From assembly GCF_001636315.1 (NCBI RefSeq), contig NZ_KV440949.1:4978084-5042083 (forward strand): a DNA stretch of 64,000 nt, in the 5' to 3' direction. The translations under genes were made by a program, and so were the position numbers. This document shows, piece by piece, positions 44,385 to 53,287 of this stretch. This stretch comes from Neobacillus mesonae. Its GTDB lineage: Bacteria; Bacillota; Bacilli; Bacillales; Cytobacillaceae. The notes beneath the pieces are model-generated. The model did not search any database. It had not been told where the DNA came from and saw only the letters and a program-made list of their open reading frames with translations. Within the stretch, counting starts at the first letter, position 1, and every line of letters starts with the position of its first letter.

Positions 44385-46292
44385 ATGGCTATCACAGTAC
44401 CAGAAAATATTCGATCAACGGCGACTGCTGGTGAGCGGTTATTTTTTCGAACCTTAAAAACATTTCTGCCAGATGATTATATTGTATATTTTGAACCGGA
44501 TATTCAAGGAAAGCGTCCTGATTTTGTGATTATTGGACCTGATTTAGGTATTGTTGTATTGGAAGTGAAGGATTATACAAAAAATACCCTGTTTCAAATA
44601 AATCATGATCAATGGCATATCGTCACCACAACTGGCGATCAAGCGGTGATCAAAAGCCCGATGAAGCAGGCAAGGGACAATATGTTTCATGTCGTGGATG
44701 TATTGAAAAAGGATAAAAGCCTCGTTCAATTAGACGGGAAATATAAGTTTCAGCTTAAGTTCCCATTTGGCCACGGTGTTGTTTTTACGAGATTGTATTC
44801 TAAGGACTTTATTCAGGAAGGTCTCTATAGCGTGATTGAACCCCACTTATGTTTCACTAGGGATGAAATTGATCCGGATAAAGAGGAGTTTTCCGAAGAG
44901 GTCCTAATGGAAAAGATTTTGAATATGTTTGTGGTTCCATTTCGATTAAGGGAGCCCCTATCGGCTGAAGATATTAATGCAATCCGTTATCATTTGTTTC
45001 CTGAGGTCCGGATTAGTGCAGAATTCAAACCCCCGGTGCCTTATCAGGATCAACTGCTTTTGTCTTTACATGACATTAAGACGATGGATCTGCATCAGGA
45101 GAATTTAGCAAAGCAAATTGGTGACAAGAACCGGTTAATCCGCGGTGTAGCGGGGAGCGGGAAGACAATTATTCTTGCCAGCCGAGCCAAGATGTTATCG
45201 AAACAAAGCCCTGATTGGAAAATACTAATCTTGTGCTATAACATTTCTTTGGCCAATGCGATCCAGCAAATGATTGTCCATATGTTAAATGAACCGGAGG
45301 ACTTGTTCGATTTTGATGCAGCAGAGAAAGAAGTTCAAAATCAAAACATCATTGTCCGGAACTTCCACTCCTGGCTGAAGAATGATTTGAAAATAAAGGA
45401 ATATCAGCTACCGGAAATTATTGAAAAAATTGAAAAGGGCGAGACGATTCTTCCAACCTATGATGCGGTATTGATTGATGAGGGACAGGACTTTGGAGCA
45501 GATTGGCTGCGATTAGTTAGTTTATTAATTAACGCTAATACTCAATCGCTATTATTGGTTGAGGACCGCGCTCAAACTATTTATAAACGGAAGCGTTCCT
45601 ATTTACAGGATACCGGTTTAAGCTTTCAGGGAAGGTCGAAGGTACTGACAATTAATTATCGGAATACACATCAGATTGTCAAGTTTGCCTGGGATTTTTT
45701 CCGTAAACATTCCGTGTTTAAAAATAAGGTGGTCAGCCGTGATTTGGAAGGCGATATCATTGCTCCGCAAAGTACCAAGCGTAAAGGTCCTGAGCCTGGA
45801 ATCATAAAAGCGGCGAATTTCTTTGAAGAAATGCGGCTGGTGGCGAGACAAATGAAGAAGCTGCATGAGGAGAGGAAGGTTCCTTTAGATGAAATGCTAA
45901 TCCTGTATCGGGTAAAAAGAACACATAAATTCCCGATCGTGGATATCATCCAGCGATCATTGAAGGACTTAGAGCTTCCATATTTCTGGATCACAGAAAA
46001 TGATGTTTCGAAGCGGTCGTTTAAAAAGGAAGATGGCAAGATCAAAATTAGTACCATAGATAGCAGCAAAGGACTAGACTTCCAAGCTGTTTTTATTGTA
46101 AATGTAGACTCAATGCCGTTTCCGCTGGAGGAAGATAAGGAGAGGGAAGTGTCCCTTCTTTATATTGGGATGACAAGGGCTAAGCAGTTTCTTTGTTTAT
46201 CATACTCGGCGGACTCCGAGTTTACACAGTATTTTGCCAGGGTATTGCTGGAGAGGAAACAGGAGAAGAGCGGGTTGGAGAAGATCAATTAA
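44385..46292 (+). CDS. NERD nuclease-helicase (UvrD/REP-like superfamily 1)
   Basis: About 635 residues from ATG 44385, 8 bases after GGAGCGG. N-terminal NERD nuclease-related domain (GERLFFRTL, PDFVIIGPDLGIVVLEVKDY, holding the D..E-x-K nuclease motif). C-terminal SF1 helicase: Walker A GVAGSGKTI, motif II LIDEGQDFG, motif III LLLVEDRAQTIYK, INYRNTHQI, STIDSSKGLDFQAVFI and the last motif LLYIGMTRAK. A DNA nuclease coupled to unwinding is expected. It stands alone, so a role in repair or in phage defence is possible but unproven. Confidence 0.9.
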   Translation: MAITVPENIRSTATAGERLFFRTLKTFLPDDYIVYFEPDIQGKRPDFVIIGPDLGIVVLEVKDYTKNTLFQINHDQWHIVTTTGDQAVIKSPMKQARDNMFHVVDVLKKDKSLVQLDGKYKFQLKFPFGHGVVFTRLYSKDFIQEGLYSVIEPHLCFTRDEIDPDKEEFSEEVLMEKILNMFVVPFRLREPLSAEDINAIRYHLFPEVRISAEFKPPVPYQDQLLLSLHDIKTMDLHQENLAKQIGDKNRLIRGVAGSGKTIILASRAKMLSKQSPDWKILILCYNISLANAIQQMIVHMLNEPEDLFDFDAAEKEVQNQNIIVRNFHSWLKNDLKIKEYQLPEIIEKIEKGETILPTYDAVLIDEGQDFGADWLRLVSLLINANTQSLLLVEDRAQTIYKRKRSYLQDTGLSFQGRSKVLTINYRNTHQIVKFAWDFFRKHSVFKNKVVSRDLEGDIIAPQSTKRKGPEPGIIKAANFFEEMRLVARQMKKLHEERKVPLDEMLILYRVKRTHKFPIVDIIQRSLKDLELPYFWITENDVSKRSFKKEDGKIKISTIDSSKGLDFQAVFIVNVDSMPFPLEEDKEREVSLLYIGMTRAKQFLCLSYSADSEFTQYFARVLLERKQEKSGLEKIN

Positions 46293-46404
46293 CATGGGGG
46301 TGTAAAGAAATATAATAATATGAATAAATGGCCTGCTCCTATATATCACAATAGTTCTATAGTTCACGTCTTTAGGAAATAGATCCGATTGGAGAGAGGA
46401 AAAA

Positions 46405-46860
46405 ATGAACAAAGCAGCACAAATATATTGGGACGAATTTTGGAAGTCCCAAGAACAAGAAAAACCAAAATCAGTTAGTGCGTGGCAATTTGGGGATAAT
46501 CCAGACTATTTGGCACAATTGGTAATAGATGGCGTGAAAACAGCCACTTGTTCTGGTCTTGTTTTTTATGAAATTGAAAATGAGCCACTACCTTCGATTG
46601 AGGATTTTAGCATCGTATTAAATAGTCAAGACGAACCTTTAGCCATTATTAAAACAATAGATGTTCAAATTATGCCCATGAATGAGGTTCCTGAGGAATT
46701 TGCTATTGCGGAAGGGGAAGGAGATAGAACCTATCAATATTGGAAAGAAGCTCATGAAAAATTCTTTACAGAAGAATTAGGTAAAGTAGGACTTGAATTT
46801 TCAGAAGATATGATGATAGTGTGCGAGCGTTTCAAATTAGTAGATGATAAATATAAGTGA
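46405..46860 (+). CDS. ASCH domain protein
   Basis: The 151-residue protein begins with KAAQIYWDEFW and carries the ASCH signature AWQFGDNPDYLAQLVIDGVK followed by TATCSGL. ASCH is a PUA-related beta barrel that binds RNA or modified nucleosides; some members are amidohydrolases of N4-acetylcytidine. C-terminal WKEAHEKFFTEEL is also typical. Ribosome site GGAGAGAGG. Confidence 0.9.
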   Translation: MNKAAQIYWDEFWKSQEQEKPKSVSAWQFGDNPDYLAQLVIDGVKTATCSGLVFYEIENEPLPSIEDFSIVLNSQDEPLAIIKTIDVQIMPMNEVPEEFAIAEGEGDRTYQYWKEAHEKFFTEELGKVGLEFSEDMMIVCERFKLVDDKYK

Positions 46861-46862
46861 AA

Positions 46863-46895
46863 AAACGCTTGGGACCGCCAAGCGTTTCAATATAT
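46863..46895 (-). terminator. Intrinsic terminator (minus strand)
   Basis: AAACGCTTGG and CCAAGCGTTT form a perfect 10-bp stem with a 5-base loop. On the minus strand it overlaps the kinase stop codon and runs into TTTTTT; it may also serve the ASCH gene on the plus strand. Confidence 0.85.
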
Positions 46896-49034
46896 TTTTG
46901 TGGGGCTAGGATTCTTAATAGGTAAAGAAATCGTAACAATGGTTCCTTCATTTATTTTACTCTTCACATCAATGGTCCCACCATGACCCGTAATAATCTT
47001 TTGGACGATACTCATGCCCATCCCGCTGCCAATGATTTCATGCTTTATCCGTTCATCACGATAAAAAGGGTCAAAAATCTGGCTAACATTCTCATTGGAT
47101 ATTCCAATCCCATTATCCTGGAATATAAGGTAACAGTGATCATTTTTCATAAAGATACTACATTGAATAGAAACGTCTCCATTTGGCTTAGCGTATTTAA
47201 CGGCATTAGAAAGAATGTTAGTGAATGCGCGATTCATTTTCTTTGGATCAATAAATAGTAATGGAAGCTCTTCTTCGTAAGTTTTTGTTATATTAATAGA
47301 ATGATCTGAATGTACTTTACACTCCATCTCAATCGCATGATCAACAAGAAAATCAATTGGATACCATTCCTTTTCAAAATGTAAATCGTCAACATGCAAC
47401 GAAGACAACTCAAATAAATCATTGATTAGACCAATAATGTGATTTGTTTGTAATAACACAAGTTCAACATATTCCTTCTGTTTTATTTCTGATAAATCAT
47501 ATTCTTTGATAACCTGCAAGAAGCCTTTTATTTTCGTTAATGGTGTCTTCAGATCATGTGAAACATGCAAAATAAGTTCTGTTCGGGCTTGTTCAGAGTG
47601 TTTTAACCGTTCAAGTGTATGTAATAATTGTTCATTAATGTGAGCTAATTCCTTTGTACGTTCGGAAACTTTTTCCTCTAGCATGTCAGCACGTAATTTT
47701 AATTGTTTTACTAATTGATGAATGGTCGAGCTCATTTCATTGAAAGTCAACGTAAGCTGTCCAATTTCATCATATGAATGAACCTGAATTTGACTTCCAT
47801 GCATTCCACTTGCGTTTTGTTGAATGGCTTTTGTTAATTGTTTAACGGGCCGAATAATTCTTCTAGAAAAAGCGTATGACAAAATAATTAACAGTCCACT
47901 TGTACAAAGAAGAAAAAGAACTAAACGATGAATAAATTGATTTAACTTATTGGAAAGTTGTTGATCAGTTTGAAGTATAATTGGCTGAATCATATCATTT
48001 TTAGGTATGCTGAAATGTAATGTCCATTTCGTATTTGGAATTTCTGCTGAAAGAATATAATACTGTTCACCAGCATCATCGGTCCATATTCGTTGGGTGC
48101 CATTTGATGTTTTTTCGTGATGTGGTAATTTTAAAGGAAATGTAGATTGAAATTGGCTGTTAAATCGATCCTCATTCCCTGCGACAAGGGTTCCGTCTTG
48201 GTCCACGATAAATGCGTAGGCATTCTGAGTATCAAGGGAAAGGCTTTCAATCCTGGTTGTTATTTTATTTATTGGAACGTCTGCGCCAATTACTCCTCGG
48301 AATGTACCGTCAGGCAAATAAACCGGCACAAGAGCAGTAATTACCCTGCCCCATTGAGTGACATCGTTATAATTTTTTGTCCACTTCACTGTTTTTTCTG
48401 GATTATGGGATTTATCAGCCATGTAATAAAACTCATGTTCTTGCACAATGATATCTGGCGGTAATTTATTGATTGCCACTTCATATGGCGCGTCCATTGC
48501 AGGATAAATAATCCATGCAGATTCTGAAAGAATAAAGAAAACCGCCTTTAATGTGGACTCGTTGTCGATTGTTTGTTTAAGCAAGGGTTCTAGTTGTTTT
48601 GTTTTCTGCAAATCTTTATAAATGAGGCCTGTTTTTGCTTTGGCATGAGCACTAATAAAAATATTTGCCCTATCGTTATGGCGGTCTACTGGTTCCCAAT
48701 AAAAACCCAATGGATGATTGACTAAACTAATTTTAGGAAGACTATTTAACTGACCTGGTGCCTGTGAAAATACATATTCTGACTGTTTTTGCAGCAACAA
48801 AAGATTCTTCTCTACTTTTTCAAAATCCTGCTGGATCAAGGTTGCTTCCATTTCAAGGTAAGCAAGATTCTGGTCAAGTGTTTCCTTAGTTGTTTTTTTT
48901 ATTTGTTCATCCGTTAACTGATGATAAATAGATTTTACTTCTATCACATTATAAATCCCAAACACAGCAAAAGAGATGAAGCATAATAAAAGCATAACGA
49001 ATAAAATTTTCAAAAATAGAGATTTTTTTATCAT
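46887..49034 (-). CDS. Sensor histidine kinase with extracellular dCache domain, divergent from the QHNDH operon
   Basis: About 715 residues: TM1 (residues ~8-28), an extracellular dCache/PDC domain of about 330 residues (VITALVPVYLPDGTFRGVIG, AYAFIVDQDGTLVAGNE), TM2 (LVLFLLCTSGLLIILSYAF), HAMP, coiled coil, HisKA (LHVSHDLKTPLTKIKGF) and HATPase_c (NILSNAVKYA, FQDNGIGIS, GSGMGMSIV). ATG 49034 is one base after the response regulator stop; no clear ribosome site, so translation is coupled. The large sensor domain should bind a small ligand outside the cell. The divergent amine dehydrogenase operon suggests an amine, which is inference. Confidence 0.9.
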   Translation of the reverse strand: MIKKSLFLKILFVMLLLCFISFAVFGIYNVIEVKSIYHQLTDEQIKKTTKETLDQNLAYLEMEATLIQQDFEKVEKNLLLLQKQSEYVFSQAPGQLNSLPKISLVNHPLGFYWEPVDRHNDRANIFISAHAKAKTGLIYKDLQKTKQLEPLLKQTIDNESTLKAVFFILSESAWIIYPAMDAPYEVAINKLPPDIIVQEHEFYYMADKSHNPEKTVKWTKNYNDVTQWGRVITALVPVYLPDGTFRGVIGADVPINKITTRIESLSLDTQNAYAFIVDQDGTLVAGNEDRFNSQFQSTFPLKLPHHEKTSNGTQRIWTDDAGEQYYILSAEIPNTKWTLHFSIPKNDMIQPIILQTDQQLSNKLNQFIHRLVLFLLCTSGLLIILSYAFSRRIIRPVKQLTKAIQQNASGMHGSQIQVHSYDEIGQLTLTFNEMSSTIHQLVKQLKLRADMLEEKVSERTKELAHINEQLLHTLERLKHSEQARTELILHVSHDLKTPLTKIKGFLQVIKEYDLSEIKQKEYVELVLLQTNHIIGLINDLFELSSLHVDDLHFEKEWYPIDFLVDHAIEMECKVHSDHSINITKTYEEELPLLFIDPKKMNRAFTNILSNAVKYAKPNGDVSIQCSIFMKNDHCYLIFQDNGIGISNENVSQIFDPFYRDERIKHEIIGSGMGMSIVQKIITGHGGTIDVKSKINEGTIVTISLPIKNPSPTKIY

Positions 49035-49035
49035 T

Positions 49036-49725
49036 CTAATCAAGGACAAATTTATAACCAACCCCTCTTACTGTTATAATATGCCTCGGATTTAATGGAT
49101 CCTCTTCAATCTTTTTCCGTAAACTCGAAATGTGAACGACTACTGTTCTTTTTTCGCTTAATGTATCAAAACCCCAAATTTTTTCTAGCATCTGTTCGGC
49201 GGTAAATACTTGGTCCGGTTGTTTCATAAGAAAAAGTAATAGCTCGAATTCTTTTGAGGTTAAGTGAATTTTTTCGTTATTACGGAAAAGTTCTCTGGCT
49301 TGAATATTGATCCTAAGATTGCCGAAATCAAGGTAACGATTGATCTGTTCTTTTTTCATTAGCAGTCTGTTTCTTCGTAAATGGGCGCGTATCCGGGCAA
49401 TTAAGACCTCAATATTAAACGGCTTTTCTATATAATCATCGGCTCCGATGCTTAATCCAAGTATTTTATCGTTGTCGGTGTTTTTACAACTTAGAAACAA
49501 AATTGGATTATTGGTATACATACGAATCATTTTGCAAAGTTCAAACCCATCCATATCAGGAAGCATAACATCAAGAAGAATAAGGGAGGGTGTGTGTTTT
49601 TTTACCATTTCCAATGCTTCACCGCCATATGAAGCAATCGAAAAAGGCATAGCTTCACGTTCGAAGCAAAACGTCAGCAGATTCTGGATATCAGGATCAT
49701 CCTCAATAATTAAAATTTCTTCCAT
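49036..49725 (-). CDS. OmpR/PhoB-family response regulator, divergent from the QHNDH operon
   Basis: The 229-residue protein has a receiver domain (IIEDDPDI, phospho-Asp in LILLDVMLPDMDG, LSCKNTD, Lys in IEKPFNIEVL) and a winged-helix domain (LTSKEFELLLFLMKQP, VVVHISSLRKKIEEDP, VRGVGYKFVL). It precedes its kinase by one base. The two start codons of the divergent operons are only about 142 bases apart, which suits direct control of the amine dehydrogenase promoter. In Paracoccus the analogous operon is activated by the AraC-type QhpR instead. Confidence 0.92.
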   Translation of the reverse strand: MEEILIIEDDPDIQNLLTFCFEREAMPFSIASYGGEALEMVKKHTPSLILLDVMLPDMDGFELCKMIRMYTNNPILFLSCKNTDNDKILGLSIGADDYIEKPFNIEVLIARIRAHLRRNRLLMKKEQINRYLDFGNLRINIQARELFRNNEKIHLTSKEFELLLFLMKQPDQVFTAEQMLEKIWGFDTLSEKRTVVVHISSLRKKIEEDPLNPRHIITVRGVGYKFVLD

Positions 49726-49867
49726 TATGTAAAACCTCCTTAATTAATGATGTCAAGATCAATTGAATTTGATGAAAACTTTATCTGCTTTTTACAGATT
49801 GTTGACTTGAATTTGAATAAAAATTGTTAAAATTCTGATAAATGAAACGGAAAAGGGGGACCTAAGC

Positions 49868-50188
49868 GTGAAACATTCAAAATCCTTAAATAAAAAAGGA
49901 AAATATTTAGAGTCCATCATACAGCAATCAAAAGAACCAGAAGTAGAAGGGTTAGCATTTTTGCCGATGGGGTGTACAAGTTTATTTGATCCTGGTTGGG
50001 AAACTGATTTCTCTGGAACTGGCCATGATGGATTATGTCAACCACACTACCGAGATATTTATGGCTGCTATGGTGATTGCTGGTGGGCAGCACAAGTTCC
50101 TGATGGATTAACGAATTATGGCTCTTGGGCTGATGAATGCCCGGTCGCTGCAAATGACTGGAAAAAATTAAAATATGTAAATCCATAA
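49868..50188 (+). CDS. qhpC: Quinohemoprotein amine dehydrogenase gamma subunit precursor
   Basis: The 106-residue precursor carries the CTQ cofactor. After a leader of about 29 residues the core matches the Paracoccus gamma subunit. The four Cys partner pairs have the same spacing as there: Cys36-Glu45, Cys57-Asp63, Cys71-Asp79 (thioether bridges) and Cys67-Trp73, which become cysteine tryptophylquinone. Diagnostic segments are CTSLFDPGWE, LCQPHYRDIYGCYGDCWW and WADECP. The leader (MKHSKSLNKKGKYLESIIQQ) is hydrophilic, so it is not a Sec signal; in the known system it is cut by QhpE and the protein leaves through QhpF. GTG 49868 follows AAGGGGG. Confidence 0.95.
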   Translation: MKHSKSLNKKGKYLESIIQQSKEPEVEGLAFLPMGCTSLFDPGWETDFSGTGHDGLCQPHYRDIYGCYGDCWWAAQVPDGLTNYGSWADECPVAANDWKKLKYVNP

Positions 50189-50204
50189 AGAGAGTGGTGA
50201 AATT

Positions 50205-51827
50205 GTGAAAAAGAGCAAATTACTCTTATTTTTTTTACTTTTAATTATAGCAATTATCTTTACAGCTTGCACGACTAAAGAAGTTGAAAATACCGAGAGG
50301 AAACCTCCTGGTAAGGATTACGTCATTAGTGAGCAAGTGGATCAAACATGTATGAGTTGTCATGCGGTGAATGAAGGAAAGCTTGAAAGAATTAGTGATG
50401 TAAGAAAAACTCCGGAAGGATGGCTCGGTACAGTCCAGAGAATGGAAAGGATTCATGGGGTGAAATTAACCGATGAACAGCGTGAACAAATCATTAAAGA
50501 TTTAAGCCGAGTCCAAGGCTTATCACCAGAGGAAGCGGAGCCTGTACAGTATTGGATGGCGAATAAGCCTTCTTATTCTGAAGCGAATACGGAAAACGAC
50601 GCTGTCAATAACAGTTGTATCTCTTGTCATGCCGGTGGAAGATTTGAAGCACAAAGAAGAACAGAACAAGAATGGAAAAATCTTAAAGATTTCCATTTAG
50701 TTATGTTTCCGTCCATTTATTTAAACCACCGTCATATGGATTGGCCAAAAGAAGCAGAAGAAGCGATTGCATATTTGGCAGCACAATATCAATATGACCA
50801 AGAAGAATGGGAGAATTGGAAAGGGAAAGATTACGACCCGTCTGGAAAATGGAAAGTAGTGGGATTCCAGGCCACGAAAGGTTTTTATATTGGTGAAAGT
50901 GAGTTTTCGAAAGAGGGGAATAAATTTAAAGAGACTAAAACCATTCAATTTTTGGATAGCGGTAAAAAAATGACACAGACAGGTCCGGTGGAGATGTATG
51001 GAGGATTTATGCTTCGCACACAATTCACAGATGATCAAGGAAGCAAACAACGTGGAACGTATAATATCTTAAAAAATGGCACCCTTATCAAAGGGGATTG
51101 GTCTCAAGCGAAGGATTTAGGTATAAGTGCTGAAGAGACGTATTTTAAAGTCCAAACAGATGTACCAGAAATTATATATATGGAAGAAAAAGCATTGAAA
51201 ATTGGCTCAACAGCTAAAATCCATATATACGGCATGAATTTAACCAAAGCAAAAAAAGAAGCTATATCCCTCCCTAATGGGGTAACCGTAAAGAGTTTTG
51301 TGACGGAGTCAGATGAAAAAGCTGTACTTACTATTGAAGTAAATAGAGAAATACTGCCAGGGCAATATGAAATCAAAGTCGAGAATAAAGCTGTGCATGA
51401 TCAGTTAACGGTCTATCAAAATATTGATTATCTCAAAATTGACCCTCCATATGGTGTAGCCAGGGTCGGTGACAGGGGGCCAATGCAGAAGGTGAGTACG
51501 CAATTTACAGCGTATGCATACAGCAATGGTAAGGACGGTAAAAAAGGTACTGAAGATGACCTAATGCTTATGCCTGTCAAAGCAGAATGGACTTTAAACG
51601 GATATCCGGACGAAGCGAATGCGGAAAAAGTAAAATTTATCGGAAGCATTGATGAAAATGGTTTATTTACTCCTCTTGGTGAGGGAATTAACGAAAAAAG
51701 AGAGTATACGCAGGAAAATGTCGGAGCTGTCACTGTTCATGCAAAAGTCACTATTAATGGAAAAACGTTGGAAGCAGAATCGCACCATATTTCCACTGTG
51801 CCTGACTATGTAAATAACGTTCATTAA
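50205..51827 (+). CDS. qhpA: Quinohemoprotein amine dehydrogenase alpha subunit, diheme, lipoprotein form
   Basis: The 540-residue protein starts with a lipoprotein signal (LLLIIAIIFTAC, lipidated Cys22). A cytochrome c domain follows, with two heme sites CMSCH (49-53) and CISCH (138-142). The rest (about 200-540) is beta-rich, corresponding to domains 2-4 of the Paracoccus alpha subunit. Hemes pass electrons from CTQ to an outside acceptor. In Gram-negatives the subunit is periplasmic and soluble; lipidation here would tether the complex to the membrane of a Gram-positive cell. GTG start, 16 bases after the gamma stop. Confidence 0.93.
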   Translation: MKKSKLLLFFLLLIIAIIFTACTTKEVENTERKPPGKDYVISEQVDQTCMSCHAVNEGKLERISDVRKTPEGWLGTVQRMERIHGVKLTDEQREQIIKDLSRVQGLSPEEAEPVQYWMANKPSYSEANTENDAVNNSCISCHAGGRFEAQRRTEQEWKNLKDFHLVMFPSIYLNHRHMDWPKEAEEAIAYLAAQYQYDQEEWENWKGKDYDPSGKWKVVGFQATKGFYIGESEFSKEGNKFKETKTIQFLDSGKKMTQTGPVEMYGGFMLRTQFTDDQGSKQRGTYNILKNGTLIKGDWSQAKDLGISAEETYFKVQTDVPEIIYMEEKALKIGSTAKIHIYGMNLTKAKKEAISLPNGVTVKSFVTESDEKAVLTIEVNREILPGQYEIKVENKAVHDQLTVYQNIDYLKIDPPYGVARVGDRGPMQKVSTQFTAYAYSNGKDGKKGTEDDLMLMPVKAEWTLNGYPDEANAEKVKFIGSIDENGLFTPLGEGINEKREYTQENVGAVTVHAKVTINGKTLEAESHHISTVPDYVNNVH

Positions 51828-51844
51828 ACGAATGGAGGAGACCA

Positions 51845-53287
51845 ATGCAACTTTCTAATTATCTTCGTTTTGAAACCGATAATCAACACTATTTATATCA
51901 CGGATTGACGGGTAATATCATTCATATAGATAAGGAAGCGATGGACTTTATCGATTTTTTTGAAACGAACGGCGAGAGAGAAGGTGACTCATACACACTA
52001 TATGATGAAAAGTTGAAAGATCAAGTGTTAGAAAGCTATCAATCTATCGTTACGGAATTTTCAGAGTTAGAAATCCTAACAATTGATCGAAATGAAAACG
52101 TTGGCCGCTTTTCCCAAACACCGGGTGCACCGCTCAATACGGAAAATATGCCGGTAAAGACGCTTGTTTTCCACTTGGTAAATGAATGTAACCTTCGCTG
52201 TACGTACTGTTATGCAGATGGGGGTGAATATGGTGCCCCTCAAAAGTACATGTCACAGCAAACGGCAAAGCAAGCGGTTGATTATTTGCTGGAACATAGC
52301 TACAACGAAAAATCAGTGACAATCGTCTTGTTTGGCGGGGAACCATTTTTGAACTGGGATGTACTGAGATTTATTGTTGAGTACAGTTCAGAGGAGGCTG
52401 AAAAGAGAGGTAAAAAGGTAACGTATTCACTTACTACAAATGGCACATTATTATCCCAGAAAAAAGTTGAGTTTCTAAATAAATATTCAGTTGGGGTTTC
52501 CGTAAGTATGGACGGTTCAGAAGAGTATCATGACAGAAATAGACCATTTGCGGGCGGTCAAGGTTCCTATCAAACGGTAAACAAGAATGTATCCCGTTTG
52601 ATTGAAAGTGAACGCACAGCACCAGTGGGAACACGTGTTACGGTTGCGAAAGGATTTGAAGAGATCGAAGCTTCGTTGAAACATTTATTATCGAAAGGTT
52701 TTTATGAAGTTGGCTTTGCACCGGTTACAGAATCTAACATGAGTCTAGCGCTGAATGACGTTGATCTACAAAAGCTGCTGGATCAATTTGAAGAGATTTC
52801 GGATGTGTATGTTAAACATGCCATCCAAAACGAATACCTAGGATTCTCAAATTTAACCAATCTATTAAGGGAACTTCATAATGGTGAAAATAAAGCTTAC
52901 GGCTGTGGAGCAGGTTTAGGATTTTTTGCTGTTAGCCCAGAAGGCAACCTTTACTTGTGTCATCGCTTTAATGAAGATGACCGTTTTAAAATGGGTGATA
53001 TTTATAAAGGGGTCAATCGTAAAAAGCAAAAGCAAATGCTTGAAGAACTTCATGTGGATAACAAAGTATCTTGTAAAACATGTTCGTTAAAACACATTTG
53101 TTCGGGCGGCTGTTATTACGAGGCGATGGAAAGACAAGGTGATTTCCGCAAGCCTAATGCTCATTACTGCAATTGGATGCATGACTGGATTACGATTGGG
53201 TTAAAGGCATATGTCCGTATAGCGGAGCAAAACCCAGGCTTTTTAGAGGCAATAGCCGGTGACAAAGTGAGGTGCTCAACAAGTTGA
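51845..53287 (+). CDS. qhpD: Radical SAM/SPASM enzyme forming gamma-subunit thioether crosslinks
   Basis: The 480-residue protein has the radical SAM cluster motif C115-x3-C119-x2-C122 (NECNLRCTYCYAD), then GGEPFLNWD, and a C-terminal SPASM domain with auxiliary Fe-S cysteines (YGCGAGLGFFAV, LYLCHRF, CKTCSLKHICSGGCYYE, HYCNWM). QhpD makes the three Cys-to-Asp/Glu thioether bonds in the gamma subunit in the cytoplasm, bound to the leader. N-terminal RiPP-recognition-like region precedes the barrel. The stop overlaps the beta subunit start (TGATG). Confidence 0.95.
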   Translation: MQLSNYLRFETDNQHYLYHGLTGNIIHIDKEAMDFIDFFETNGEREGDSYTLYDEKLKDQVLESYQSIVTEFSELEILTIDRNENVGRFSQTPGAPLNTENMPVKTLVFHLVNECNLRCTYCYADGGEYGAPQKYMSQQTAKQAVDYLLEHSYNEKSVTIVLFGGEPFLNWDVLRFIVEYSSEEAEKRGKKVTYSLTTNGTLLSQKKVEFLNKYSVGVSVSMDGSEEYHDRNRPFAGGQGSYQTVNKNVSRLIESERTAPVGTRVTVAKGFEEIEASLKHLLSKGFYEVGFAPVTESNMSLALNDVDLQKLLDQFEEISDVYVKHAIQNEYLGFSNLTNLLRELHNGENKAYGCGAGLGFFAVSPEGNLYLCHRFNEDDRFKMGDIYKGVNRKKQKQMLEELHVDNKVSCKTCSLKHICSGGCYYEAMERQGDFRKPNAHYCNWMHDWITIGLKAYVRIAEQNPGFLEAIAGDKVRCSTS

